In this document: positions 16,409 to 24,356 of the stretch, piece after piece
How the letters are laid out: the number at the start of each line of letters is the position of its first letter
Numbering within the stretch: the stretch's first letter is position 1
Assembly: GCA_902363675.1 (NCBI GenBank)
Contig: CABJAV010000029.1
Location: 1-27,189, forward strand
Length of the DNA stretch: 27,189 bases
DNA from: Lachnospiraceae bacterium
GTDB lineage: Bacteria; Bacillota; Clostridia; Lachnospirales; Lachnospiraceae
Direction: 5' to 3'
Notes under the pieces: generated by a model
What the model saw: only the letters and a program-made list of their open reading frames with translations
Told to the model about the DNA's origin: nothing
Database searches by the model: none
Position numbers and translations under genes: made by a program

Positions 16409-17182
16409 ATGAAAAAACAACAGTATATAGCTGCTGTCGCATGTCTTGTGGCAGGAGCAATTGGTTTTGCAAGTGTGTATGCAACGGAAAAAAATCAGGA
16501 AAAGCGTAATGACAGTGATTACGCAATTCAGCAGGAGTCTACGGAGCAGTTGTCTGCGGCCTCTTATGAAATCAAGCCAAAGACTGACAAGCAGGCAGAG
16601 AATGCGCCGGAAGTAGAAGAGGATGCTGTAAAGGTTTCTGAAAAGGAGAAGTCGCAGACGGAAGCAACGGAAGAAAAAGAGGACAATGAAAAAAAGACAG
16701 AAAAAACGGAGACTGTAGCAACCGCAGCAGAAAACAGTCTGCATTTCGACACGAAAACAGGCATGCAGTGGCCGCTTGAAGGAGAGATCCTTTTGGATTA
16801 CAGTATGGATGCGACGGTGTATTTTCCGACTTTGGAGCAGTACCGTTATAATCCGGCAATCGTTATTTCCGCGGCAGTTAATGATAAGGTAAATGCAGTT
16901 GCAAAAGGAAAAATTACCGATATTTCAGAAAATGAAGTGACCGGCTGTACGGTAAAACAGGATCTGGGAGACGGTTATACAGCTATCTACGGACAGTTAA
17001 AAGAACTTAATTTTAAAAAGGGTGATATGATAGAGGCAGGTCAAACTATTGGATACGTGGGAGAACCTACGAAATACTATTCCACAGAGGGAAGTAACGT
17101 GTACTTCGAACTGCAAAAGGATGGCAAGCCGGTTAACCCAAAGGAATATCTGCCGGAAATGCCGATGAATACATTGGATTAG
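16409..17182 (+). CDS. spoIIQ: SpoIIQ-like membrane protein with catalytically degenerate LytM (M23) domain
   Basis: The start is placed at ATG 16409, 8-9 bases after GGAGG. The 257-aa protein has a short cytoplasmic end, one membrane helix (about residues 7-25), a long Glu/Lys-rich linker (about 30-108) and a LytM-type domain (about 115-250). The segment MDATVYFPTLEQYRYNPAI followed by VYFELQKDGKPVNPKEYLPE is typical of SpoIIQ-type proteins. The zinc ligands of active M23 endopeptidases (HxxxD and HxH) are absent: the equivalents read YNPA and VYFEL, and YGQL replaces YxHL. It should therefore be structural. In sporulating Firmicutes SpoIIQ sits in the forespore membrane and binds SpoIIIAH across the gap during engulfment. 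The sigma-F-like promoter upstream supports this. It could alternatively be another degenerate M23 protein. Confidence 0.75.
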   Translation: MKKQQYIAAVACLVAGAIGFASVYATEKNQEKRNDSDYAIQQESTEQLSAASYEIKPKTDKQAENAPEVEEDAVKVSEKEKSQTEATEEKEDNEKKTEKTETVATAAENSLHFDTKTGMQWPLEGEILLDYSMDATVYFPTLEQYRYNPAIVISAAVNDKVNAVAKGKITDISENEVTGCTVKQDLGDGYTAIYGQLKELNFKKGDMIEAGQTIGYVGEPTKYYSTEGSNVYFELQKDGKPVNPKEYLPEMPMNTLD

Positions 17183-17193
17183 GAAGAACCTAT

Positions 17194-17221
17194 TTGACTT
17201 TACTTTTATTTTTGATACAAT
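17194..17221 (+). promoter_or_regulatory. Sigma-A promoter for the TPR-GGDEF gene
   Basis: TTGACT (17194-17199) and TACAAT (17216-17221) are separated by 16 bp. Transcription would start about 17228, inside the hairpin that follows. Confidence 0.6.
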
Positions 17222-17224
17222 TAA

Positions 17225-17250
17225 GGGTGCTTTTTTAAAAAGCACCTTTT
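17225..17250 (+). terminator. Terminator hairpin after the SpoIIQ-like gene
   Basis: GGTGCTTT pairs with AAAGCACC (within 17226-17246), followed by TTTT. It would end spoIIQ transcription while lying directly on the start region of the promoter at 17194-17221. Confidence 0.65.
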
Positions 17251-17315
17251 AAATTTTGCTGAGGAATAGATTGGATCGGGAGAGTCAGGTCTGTTACGAA
17301 AAAGGGGGCCGCAGA

Positions 17316-18950
17316 GTGAATTTTGATAATTATACAGATGAAGTGAATGAGTGGAGACGACTTGTGCTTCAAAGTCGAGGGATTGATGCGGCACAGACCT
17401 TACAGTACAGCAGGAAAATCATAGCATATGGAGAGCAGCACAACGATGCTTTTCTGCTTGGATTTGGTTACTATTACAGTGGAGAAACGTATTTTACACT
17501 CAATGATGGCAGCCATTTTTTTGAGACGATTAACCGTGCATTGTCTTATCTGGACCAGGCAGAGGAGTGGGAGCTGATGGTGCGCTGCTACAATTATCTG
17601 GGAATTGCTGCAATGAACCGTGGTAATGCACCGATTGCGCTGGACTATTACTTAAACGGATTAAATTATGCAAAAGAACATCAGATTGAAGAATTAATTA
17701 TTTATTTGTACATAAATATGGGAATGCTTTATAACGAATGCGGACGTTATAAGGATGCAGAGGAATCCTTGAGGGATGCTTATGCATGTGTACAAAAGCA
17801 CCCGGAGGACGAGATATATCATATATGCATGATTGGCATTTACAATAATTTAATTCGAAGTCTTGTATTTCAAAATCGGTTAAAAGAAGTGGCACCGATA
17901 CTGGAAGAGATCTATCAGGTGCACTGGCCCTATTGTGAAGTATACGATAAATTGTCAATCTGTTGTGTAGAAGTATTGTATTATCATCGGTTGGGTGATG
18001 TTGCCCACAGAGATGAGAGTGTTCGCATGATAGATGAAATACTTCCGGAGAATCTGGTAGTTTTGGATCTTTTTAATGATTTTTACAATTGTTGTACGGT
18101 TCTTTTGGAGACAGATCTGGATGCGTCATTCTGGCATATAATCGAAATGTTAGAGCCTCTGGCACGTAATTTCAATATTATTAATTTGCAATTAAAAATA
18201 TTGTCATTAAAAATGCAGTTTTATCGTAAACATGATCAGAGTGCAGAGTTTTTACAGGCGGCAGGATTGTATTACGAGCTTTCTACCCGCATGGAGAATG
18301 AGGCGCGCGGTATTATGGGAAATGTAATTGAACTGCGCAAAAAGCTGGAGTCGGTCAAGAAAGCCCGGCAGAAGGCAGAGCAGGAGAAAATGATTCTGCA
18401 AAAGAAATCGGAACTGGATGCACTGACCGGTATGGCGAACCGCTATCGTCTGAATGATTTTTCCGATGAGATTTTTGCACAGGCGCTGCAGGATGAGACT
18501 CCGCTCACAGTAGAAATTCTGGATGTGGATTATTTTAAAGAATTTAATGACAATTATGGACATCAGCGTGGAGATGAATGTCTGTTGACGATTGCGAATG
18601 TAATTAAAAAACTGACAGAAGAGTACGATGCCTTTTGCGCACGTTACGGTGGAGATGAGTTTGTAATCATTATCAAGGGAATTTCTCATGATGAGATGGT
18701 TGCTTTTTGCTCGAAACTGCGTGAGCGCGTGCTGGATTGTGGATTGGAACATCGGTACTCCAAAGTTATGCCGATGGTCACAATTTCTCAGGGGGCCTGC
18801 TGGGGCATTCCGCTGAGAGGAAACCGTATGTGGGATTATCTGCATGTGGCGGACGATATGTTGTATAAGGTCAAAAATTTCAGCAGAAATAATTATTGCA
18901 TCGGAGACATCATGGAATCCGATGATATTGTGATGGATTTATCACAATGA
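17316..18950 (+). CDS. TPR-repeat diguanylate cyclase (GGDEF protein)
   Basis: The start is placed at GTG 17316, about 7 bases after AAAAAGGGGG; an in-frame TTG at 17256 lies next to the terminator and has no ribosome binding site. The 544-aa product has an N-terminal array of tetratricopeptide-like helical repeats (about residues 15-340; e.g. YLGIAAMNRGNAPIALDYYL). A short coiled coil follows (about 340-385), then a GGDEF domain (about 385-540). The active-site motif is intact (RYGGDEFVIII, GGDEF at 445-449), as are LDALTGMANRYRL and DVDYFKEFNDNYGHQRGDE, so it should make cyclic di-GMP from two GTP. The inhibitory I-site RxxD is not seen before GGDEF. The TPR part probably senses a protein partner. 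No membrane segment is present. The helicase gene starts 31 bases downstream, so the two may be co-transcribed. Confidence 0.92.
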   Translation: MNFDNYTDEVNEWRRLVLQSRGIDAAQTLQYSRKIIAYGEQHNDAFLLGFGYYYSGETYFTLNDGSHFFETINRALSYLDQAEEWELMVRCYNYLGIAAMNRGNAPIALDYYLNGLNYAKEHQIEELIIYLYINMGMLYNECGRYKDAEESLRDAYACVQKHPEDEIYHICMIGIYNNLIRSLVFQNRLKEVAPILEEIYQVHWPYCEVYDKLSICCVEVLYYHRLGDVAHRDESVRMIDEILPENLVVLDLFNDFYNCCTVLLETDLDASFWHIIEMLEPLARNFNIINLQLKILSLKMQFYRKHDQSAEFLQAAGLYYELSTRMENEARGIMGNVIELRKKLESVKKARQKAEQEKMILQKKSELDALTGMANRYRLNDFSDEIFAQALQDETPLTVEILDVDYFKEFNDNYGHQRGDECLLTIANVIKKLTEEYDAFCARYGGDEFVIIIKGISHDEMVAFCSKLRERVLDCGLEHRYSKVMPMVTISQGACWGIPLRGNRMWDYLHVADDMLYKVKNFSRNNYCIGDIMESDDIVMDLSQ

Positions 18951-18981
18951 TACATGTTAACAAGCAACGAAAAGGAAAAGA

Positions 18982-20580
18982 ATGGAATCAGTTAAATTTG
19001 AAGAATTAGGTTTATACCCGCAGCTTTTGCGGGCAATTAAGGAGATGGGATTTGAGGAGGCAACACCGATTCAGGCGCAGGCCATTCCGGTTGTAATGAG
19101 TGGTGTGGATGTGATCGGTCAGGCACAGACAGGAACCGGTAAAACCGCTTCATTTGGTATTCCGCTTCTTATGAAAGTGGACCCGAACAATAAAAAGACA
19201 CAGGCAATCGTGCTTTCTCCGACAAGAGAGCTGGCAATCCAGAGCGCGGAGGAGATTCGCAAGCTTGCCAAATATATGCATGGAATCAAAGTGCTTCCGG
19301 TATACGGAGGTCAGGATATCGGACGTCAGATCAAAGCGTTAAAAGGCGGTGCAACGATTATCATTGGTACACCGGGACGTATTATGGACCATCTGCGTCG
19401 CAAAACGATCCGTTGTGATCATGTGAATACCATCGTACTTGATGAGGCAGATGAGATGCTCAACATGGGATTTCGCGAAGATATCGAGACAATTTTATCG
19501 TATATCACGAACGAAGACCGTCAGACTGTGCTTTTTTCTGCAACCATGCCAAAGCCGATTTTGGATATTACAAAGAAATATCAGAAGAATGCGACCACAA
19601 TTAAAGTGACAAAGAAGGAACTTACGGTTCCGAATATTGACCAATACTATTATGATGTACGTCGTAATGATAAGGTCGATGTACTGACAAGACTGTTGGA
19701 TTACTACAATCCGAAGCTTTCTTTGGTATTCTGCAACACAAAGCGTATGGTCGATGAACTTGCCTCTGAGTTACAGGGACGCGGGTATGCGGCAGAAGGC
19801 ATTCATGGAGATATGAAGCAGCAGCAGAGAGACCGTGTGATGAAGAGTTTCCGAAACGGAAGATGTGATATTCTTATCGCCACAGATGTGGCGGCGCGTG
19901 GAATCGATGTCGATGATGTGGAGGCAGTATTTAATTATGATCTGCCACAGGACAATGAGTACTATGTGCACCGCATCGGTCGTACAGGACGTGCAGGCCG
20001 TACGGGACGGGCTTTTAATTTTGTAAAAGGCAAGGAAGTCTATAAACTGAAAGAAATACAGCGTTACTGCAAGACAAAGATTTATGCACAGCCAATTCCG
20101 TCATCGGATGATGTGGCAGAGATCAAAGCAGAGAAAGTTCTCGGAGAAATCGGACAGATTATTGAAGAGGGCAAGTTAAATGATATGATCGATCTCATCG
20201 AGCGTCAGGTCAACAACAGCGATTATACAGCTATGGACATTGCAGCTGCATTTTTGAAACAGGCGATCGGTGGAGTGGAACTTTCCAAAGAGGATCGGGA
20301 TATCGAAGATGCATTGTCTGGTGACACCGGAGCCGAAGAAGGCATGGTGCGCCTGTTTATTAATATTGGAAAAAGCCAGAGAATCCGTCCGGGAGATATT
20401 CTTGGTGCGGTTGCCGGTGAGGCAAAGATTCCGGGTAAGCTGGTAGGTGCCATCGATATGTATGATAATTATACATTTGTTGAGGTACCACAGGAGTACG
20501 GAAAAGATGTACTCCGTGGCATGAAAAATGTCAAGATCAAAGGAAAATCAGTTAATGTTGAGCCGGCGAATGCGCGTTAA
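18982..20580 (+). CDS. DEAD-box RNA helicase with DbpA-type RNA-binding C-terminus
   Basis: This 532-aa protein unwinds RNA in an ATP-dependent way, typically in ribosome assembly or cold adaptation (DeaD/CshA/DbpA group). All motifs are present: Q-motif ATPIQAQAIP (27-36), AQTGTGKT (48-55), PTRELA, TPGR, DEAD (in LDEADEML), SAT, then RGID and HRIGRTGR. The last 80 residues (MVRLFINIGKSQRIRPGDIL to VNVEPANAR) are a DbpA-type RNA-binding domain. ATG 18982 follows AAAAGGAA. The closest named orthologue cannot be settled by reading. The 3' end overlaps the oppositely oriented histidine kinase gene by 29 bp, with no terminator between them. Confidence 0.95.
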   Translation: MESVKFEELGLYPQLLRAIKEMGFEEATPIQAQAIPVVMSGVDVIGQAQTGTGKTASFGIPLLMKVDPNNKKTQAIVLSPTRELAIQSAEEIRKLAKYMHGIKVLPVYGGQDIGRQIKALKGGATIIIGTPGRIMDHLRRKTIRCDHVNTIVLDEADEMLNMGFREDIETILSYITNEDRQTVLFSATMPKPILDITKKYQKNATTIKVTKKELTVPNIDQYYYDVRRNDKVDVLTRLLDYYNPKLSLVFCNTKRMVDELASELQGRGYAAEGIHGDMKQQQRDRVMKSFRNGRCDILIATDVAARGIDVDDVEAVFNYDLPQDNEYYVHRIGRTGRAGRTGRAFNFVKGKEVYKLKEIQRYCKTKIYAQPIPSSDDVAEIKAEKVLGEIGQIIEEGKLNDMIDLIERQVNNSDYTAMDIAAAFLKQAIGGVELSKEDRDIEDALSGDTGAEEGMVRLFINIGKSQRIRPGDILGAVAGEAKIPGKLVGAIDMYDNYTFVEVPQEYGKDVLRGMKNVKIKGKSVNVEPANAR

Positions 20581-21757
20581 GGACAACGGAGAAAACATTT
20601 TTGTGATCTTCGTAGTCCACGCGGATACGTCCGCCGTGATTGGCGGCAATGCTGCTGGCAATTGACAGACCAAGACCATAGTGACCGTTGTCTTCACGCG
20701 CTTCATCCGCACGGAAAAAGCGTTCGAAGAGACGGTCACGTATTTCTTCCGGAATTGGATCACCGGAATTAGAAACCTTAAGATAAAATTTCTTTGCCTG
20801 AATATAAGCGCGAATAACAATTTCACCGTACTCTGGTGTGTAGCTGATCGCATTGTTCAGCAGAATGGACAGAAGATTCTGAATCTGATCTTCGATTCCA
20901 TCGATATACATTTCTTCCTGAATATCCACTGTCATGCGGATTTTTTTCTCATATGCAACACTTTCCATTGGATAGATAATATCATATAAAGCTTCATCCA
21001 CACGAAAACGTTTCGGCTGGGCCTGATTTTGCGCCGTATCAAGGCGCACAAGTGTAAGCATTTTGTTTACAAGAACAATCATGCGTTCCGTTTCCTGATG
21101 AATATATTCCAGGTGCTTGTTATCTGCAGAAATCTCTTTTTGCAGAAGCTGTGTGTTGGCGCGAATGACTGCAAGAGGTGTCTTCAGTTCGTGGCTGGCA
21201 TTCGAAATAAATTTTTTTTCAGAACTGATCATATCCTCGATGGGCTGTGTCAGCCAGCGGGAGATAATACGGGAAGAAAATGTAAAAAGGATCAGTCCGC
21301 CAAACAGAAGAAAGATACATAATACAATTGCCGGAATGGTAGCCTGCAGAGCCGGAGCAGAGCTGATCAACATTAACTGTTTTTTCCGTAGTTTGTAAAT
21401 ATAAATATATTTGTATGTCTGGTGTGTTTTTTTCCATGTCAATGAATATTTTTTTGCATATCGCAACAATTCCTCATCTGTTTTGTTGGTGAAAGTTTGG
21501 AATAAAATATGAGGTTGTTTATAATCATCAATTTGAAATACACAATAACCAATATCTTCGAGATCTAATGCAGTTCCCTGTGTACGAATAAAATTTTTCC
21601 ATTTGATTTCCCGGAGAGCGGAGCGAACATCTTCTTTCACATCTTTTAGATTATTCTTGTATGTAGAATTTAAAAAGAGAAGTAAAATTCCAATCCAGAT
21701 AATAGTGAGTAGGAAAATAAGCAGCGTAGTTAGCTTTTTTTGTAATTTTTTAATCAT
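20552..21757 (-). CDS. Membrane sensor histidine kinase
   Basis: This 401-aa kinase has a first membrane helix at about residues 10-30 and an extracytoplasmic sensor region of about 105 residues (31-135) with no recognised fold. A second helix follows (about 138-162), then a short HAMP-like linker (SSRIISRWLTQPIEDM). The HisKA segment has the phosphorylated His189 (FISNASHELKTPLAVIRAN). The ATPase domain has an N-box (LLSILLNNAISYTP), G1 (SNSGDPIPEEIRDRLFERFF) and G2 (YGLGLSIA). It would autophosphorylate and pass phosphate to the response regulator encoded just upstream, whose stop codon overlaps its ATG by 8 bases (21750-21757), indicating coupled translation. The signal is unknown. The divergent neighbour operon encodes sulfation enzymes, so cell-envelope or sulfur sensing is possible but unproven. 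Confidence 0.95.
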   Translation of the reverse strand: MIKKLQKKLTTLLIFLLTIIWIGILLLFLNSTYKNNLKDVKEDVRSALREIKWKNFIRTQGTALDLEDIGYCVFQIDDYKQPHILFQTFTNKTDEELLRYAKKYSLTWKKTHQTYKYIYIYKLRKKQLMLISSAPALQATIPAIVLCIFLLFGGLILFTFSSRIISRWLTQPIEDMISSEKKFISNASHELKTPLAVIRANTQLLQKEISADNKHLEYIHQETERMIVLVNKMLTLVRLDTAQNQAQPKRFRVDEALYDIIYPMESVAYEKKIRMTVDIQEEMYIDGIEDQIQNLLSILLNNAISYTPEYGEIVIRAYIQAKKFYLKVSNSGDPIPEEIRDRLFERFFRADEAREDNGHYGLGLSIASSIAANHGGRIRVDYEDHKNVFSVVLNAHSPAQH

Positions 21758-22433
21758 TGGCTACCTCCAGAATGTATCCTACACCACGGACGGCGCGGAT
21801 CGTTACGTTGACCTGTAAATAGTGAAATTTTCTGCGCAAAAAAGAAATATAAACTTCCACATTGTTATATTCTGCGTTGGAATCATATCCCCATATTTTT
21901 GTTGCAATCTGTTCTTTTTCGAGCACTTGATTTTGATTTATCAACAGAAATTCGCAAAGCTGCATTTCTTTTCCACTTATTTTCATGGATTTTCCGGTGC
22001 TGGTGTTGGAAATTTCACAGGTATTGCTGTCAAAAGACAGGTTTCCGGCATGTGGACGAAGAATGTCATGGTGGATGCGTCGTCGGCTGATGGCCTGAAT
22101 CCGCATGAGAAGTTCCTGAATTTCAAATGGTTTGGTGACATAATCATCTGCACCTACTGTAAATCCCTGTATCTTATCGTCAAGTTCTGTGCGGGCGGAG
22201 AGAATAAGCACGGGGACATCATTTCCATCTTTGCGAAGGGAGGAAAGAACCTCGTATCCGTTCATTTTCGGCAGCATCAGATCTAAAATAAGCATATCAT
22301 AGATGCCACTTGCCGCATTTTCATATCCCTGCAATCCGTCATTTGCAATATCTACTATATAATTTTCATCACGTAATGCGTCGGCAATGGTATCAGCCAG
22401 CCGGACGCTGTCTTCAATTATTAAAATTCTCAT
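21750..22433 (-). CDS. OmpR-family response regulator
   Basis: This 227-aa protein has an N-terminal receiver domain (1-120) with the acidic pocket IIEDS near residue 7-8, the phospho-acceptor D51 (MLILDLMLP) and the conserved Lys in DDYVTKPFE. A C-terminal winged-helix DNA-binding domain follows (about 130-225; YNNVEVYISFLRRKF, IRAVRGVGYIL). It is co-transcribed with the kinase gene, which it overlaps. It should bind tandem direct repeats as a dimer. A pair of TTTCAAGG repeats with an 11-bp period lies directly upstream of its own promoter. The shared upstream region also serves the sulfotransferase operon. Confidence 0.95.
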   Translation of the reverse strand: MRILIIEDSVRLADTIADALRDENYIVDIANDGLQGYENAASGIYDMLILDLMLPKMNGYEVLSSLRKDGNDVPVLILSARTELDDKIQGFTVGADDYVTKPFEIQELLMRIQAISRRRIHHDILRPHAGNLSFDSNTCEISNTSTGKSMKISGKEMQLCEFLLINQNQVLEKEQIATKIWGYDSNAEYNNVEVYISFLRRKFHYLQVNVTIRAVRGVGYILEVAND

Positions 22434-22453
22434 ATTGTTCTCCTATAATTTTT

Positions 22454-22483
22454 ATTATAAATCATAAATTTTTCCTTTTGCAA
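22454..22483 (-). promoter_or_regulatory. Sigma-A promoter of the two-component operon
   Basis: On the minus strand TTGCAA (22478-22483) and TATAAT (22454-22459) are spaced by 18 bp. An AGGAGA ribosome binding site lies about 5 bases before ATG 22433. Confidence 0.65.
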
Positions 22484-22487
22484 TTCC

Positions 22488-22506
22488 TTTCAAGGCTTTT
22501 TCAAGG
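22488..22506. repeat. Tandem TTTCAAGG repeats, candidate response-regulator site
   Basis: TTTCAAGG occurs at 22488-22495 and 22499-22506, one helical turn apart (11 bp). The repeats lie just upstream of the minus-strand promoter. OmpR-type regulators bind this kind of arrangement. Confidence 0.4.
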
Positions 22507-22509
22507 AAA

Positions 22510-22538
22510 CCTCCTTATGATGATAGTACATCAGGAGG
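22510..22538 (+). promoter_or_regulatory. Hairpin masking the ribosome binding site of the sulfotransferase gene
   Basis: CCTCCT (22510-22515) and GATG (22519-22522) pair with CATC (22529-22532) and AGGAGG (22533-22538), leaving a 3-base bulge and a 6-base loop. AGGAGG is the Shine-Dalgarno site for ATG 22547. If the transcript starts upstream of 22510, translation would be off when the hairpin is folded. Confidence 0.6.
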
Positions 22539-22546
22539 AATGATAC

Positions 22547-23734
22547 ATGAAAACACTTTATTTACATATAGGCACACCGAAGACTGCGACCTCTTCTATT
22601 CAGAAATTTTTAGCACAAAACAGGGAAGTGCTTGAAAGCAAGGGATATGTTTTCCCAAAATCCCTGCATCGGTATCTGAATGTAAATTCTCGTCGTAATG
22701 GTCATTTCCTTGTCCGGAAAGTAGAAAAAGCAGAGGGTGGCAGAGATCATGAACTGGAAAAACAGTACCTGCAGGAAGGATATGATCTTATAGCTAAAGA
22801 ATTTCAAACCTATGATCATGTCATCCTTTCTGACGAGTCTGTCTGGTTTGCGTCCAGCTATTCGTGTAAAGATCTGTTTACGGATTTAAAAAAGCAGGCA
22901 GATGACAATCACTATCAGGTAAAAATTATCGTATATCTTCGCCGGCAGGATACCTTCTTTTTGTCACGCTGGAATCAGGCGGTAAAACAAAATGTCGGGT
23001 ATAGTTCCGTATTGTCCTGTGACGAGTATATAAGAAAAACCTTGAAAAAAGATGGAAAAATTTTAAATTATGCACACAAACTGGATCAGATTGCAGACAT
23101 TTTTGGAGCAGACAATCTGATCGTGCGCAGATTCGAACCTACGAGCTGGGTGGATGGTTCTATTATTCATGATTTTATGGAGGCAATTGGAATTCCGGTT
23201 ACGGAGTCGTTTATGGAGCTTGAGGAGGATGCAAATCTTCGATTGGGAAAAAATGAGACGGAAATCAAGCGTATCGTGAATACGGTTCCAAATTTGAGCA
23301 GAGAAGAAGTGGCTTATCTGGGGCAGGCATTAAAGACGCTTTCAGCAGATGGAACAAAAGAAAAACCATCAGAGATGCTTTCGGTAGAGGAATTGGAAGA
23401 GTTTCTTGCACCATACGAAGCCGGAAATACATATGTTGCAGAGACATATCTCAAAGATGGGAAACCGCTTTTTTCACAACAGATTAAGAATGTTCCGAAG
23501 TGGGATGCGGACAATCCACAGATGCTTCCGGATGTGATCGCATTTTTCTCTTCGGTATCCATTGATCTTTATCGCAGGAGTGCGGAGCAGGAAACAGAAA
23601 TTCGTAAGCTGCGAAAAGAGACGGAACGGCTGCGATATGAAAACGAACGTCTTAGAAATCGTTTTATGCAGTTTATGTGGAAGGTAAAACATCCATTCCG
23701 GACATTGTGGAACAAAATTTTCAAGCGAAAGTAA
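22547..23734 (+). CDS. PAPS-dependent sulfotransferase family protein
   Basis: This 395-aa protein has the 5'-phosphosulfate-binding loop at its very N-terminus (YLHIGTPKTATSSIQ, PKTATSS at 11-17) and a 3'-phosphate-binding segment VYLRRQDTFFLSRW (129-142, with Arg132/133 and Ser140). Both mark sulfotransferases that move sulfate from PAPS to a hydroxyl or amino group. The C-terminus has a coiled coil (about 340-372, EIRKLRKETERLRYENERL) and a basic, aromatic tail (KHPFRTLWNKIFKRK) like those of membrane-associated polysaccharide enzymes. I infer that the target is a cell-surface glycan or lipid. The next gene encodes APS kinase, which supplies PAPS. ATG 22547 follows AGGAGG, which a hairpin can hide. 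The acceptor cannot be read from the sequence. Confidence 0.85.
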   Translation: MKTLYLHIGTPKTATSSIQKFLAQNREVLESKGYVFPKSLHRYLNVNSRRNGHFLVRKVEKAEGGRDHELEKQYLQEGYDLIAKEFQTYDHVILSDESVWFASSYSCKDLFTDLKKQADDNHYQVKIIVYLRRQDTFFLSRWNQAVKQNVGYSSVLSCDEYIRKTLKKDGKILNYAHKLDQIADIFGADNLIVRRFEPTSWVDGSIIHDFMEAIGIPVTESFMELEEDANLRLGKNETEIKRIVNTVPNLSREEVAYLGQALKTLSADGTKEKPSEMLSVEELEEFLAPYEAGNTYVAETYLKDGKPLFSQQIKNVPKWDADNPQMLPDVIAFFSSVSIDLYRRSAEQETEIRKLRKETERLRYENERLRNRFMQFMWKVKHPFRTLWNKIFKRK

Positions 23735-23771
23735 GAAGAAAAATAGAAACATAAAGAGCAGGTAGAATCAG

Positions 23772-24356
23772 ATGGAACGAAATCTTACATGGCATAATAT
23801 GGATATAGACCGGACATTAAGGGAACAACAGATGGGGCAGAATGCCTGCACAATTTGGATGAGCGGCCTGTCGGGAGCGGGAAAGTCAACAATTGCGAAT
23901 GCGTTGGAAAAGCGTTTGTATGCAATGGGAAAGAAGACCATGCTTTTGGATGGGGACAATGTACGTATGGGATTAAACAGTAACCTTGGATTTTCCGATG
24001 AGGACCGGATAGAGAATATTCGGCGGATTGCAGAGGTTGCGAAGCTCATGAATGATGCGGGACTGATTGTGATTACCGCATTTATCTCTCCGTACCGGCA
24101 GGATCGCAGAAATGCGAAAAAGATCATTGGAGAAGGATTTCGGGAAGTATATGTCAGTACTTCAATCGCAGAGTGTGAAAAGCGGGATGTCAAAGGCTTA
24201 TATAAAGCTGCACGAGAAGGAAAAATTGCGCATTTTACGGGGATTACAAGCCCTTATGAAGTGCCGGAGCATCCGGATGTTGCAGTGGATACATCGGAAA
24301 TGGATGTGGAAGCATGTGTGGATCATATATTGAATCAGCTCGGATGTGTGTTGTAG
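23772..24356 (+). CDS. cysC: Adenylyl-sulfate (APS) kinase CysC
   Basis: This 194-aa protein phosphorylates APS with ATP to give PAPS. It has the P-loop GLSGAGKST (32-40), LDGDNVRMGL (59-68), the FISPYR motif with the conserved Ser106, and the lid region (KGLYKAAREGKIAHFTGI, about 140-157). Its length is normal for a stand-alone CysC; no ATP sulfurylase domain is fused. It lies 37 bases after the sulfotransferase and its 3' end overlaps the next gene, so the three genes form one operon. Sulfate reduction for cysteine is less likely as its role, because no PAPS reductase is nearby and the sulfotransferase is. ATP sulfurylase must be encoded elsewhere. The ribosome binding site (AGCAGG-like) is weak. 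Confidence 0.95.
   Translation: MERNLTWHNMDIDRTLREQQMGQNACTIWMSGLSGAGKSTIANALEKRLYAMGKKTMLLDGDNVRMGLNSNLGFSDEDRIENIRRIAEVAKLMNDAGLIVITAFISPYRQDRRNAKKIIGEGFREVYVSTSIAECEKRDVKGLYKAAREGKIAHFTGITSPYEVPEHPDVAVDTSEMDVEACVDHILNQLGCVL

Noticed and set aside
18252..18845. Long 197-codon minus-strand open frame inside the GGDEF gene
   Set aside because: It lies antisense to a clear GGDEF domain, has no ribosome binding site and its protein has low-complexity composition; it is a shadow.
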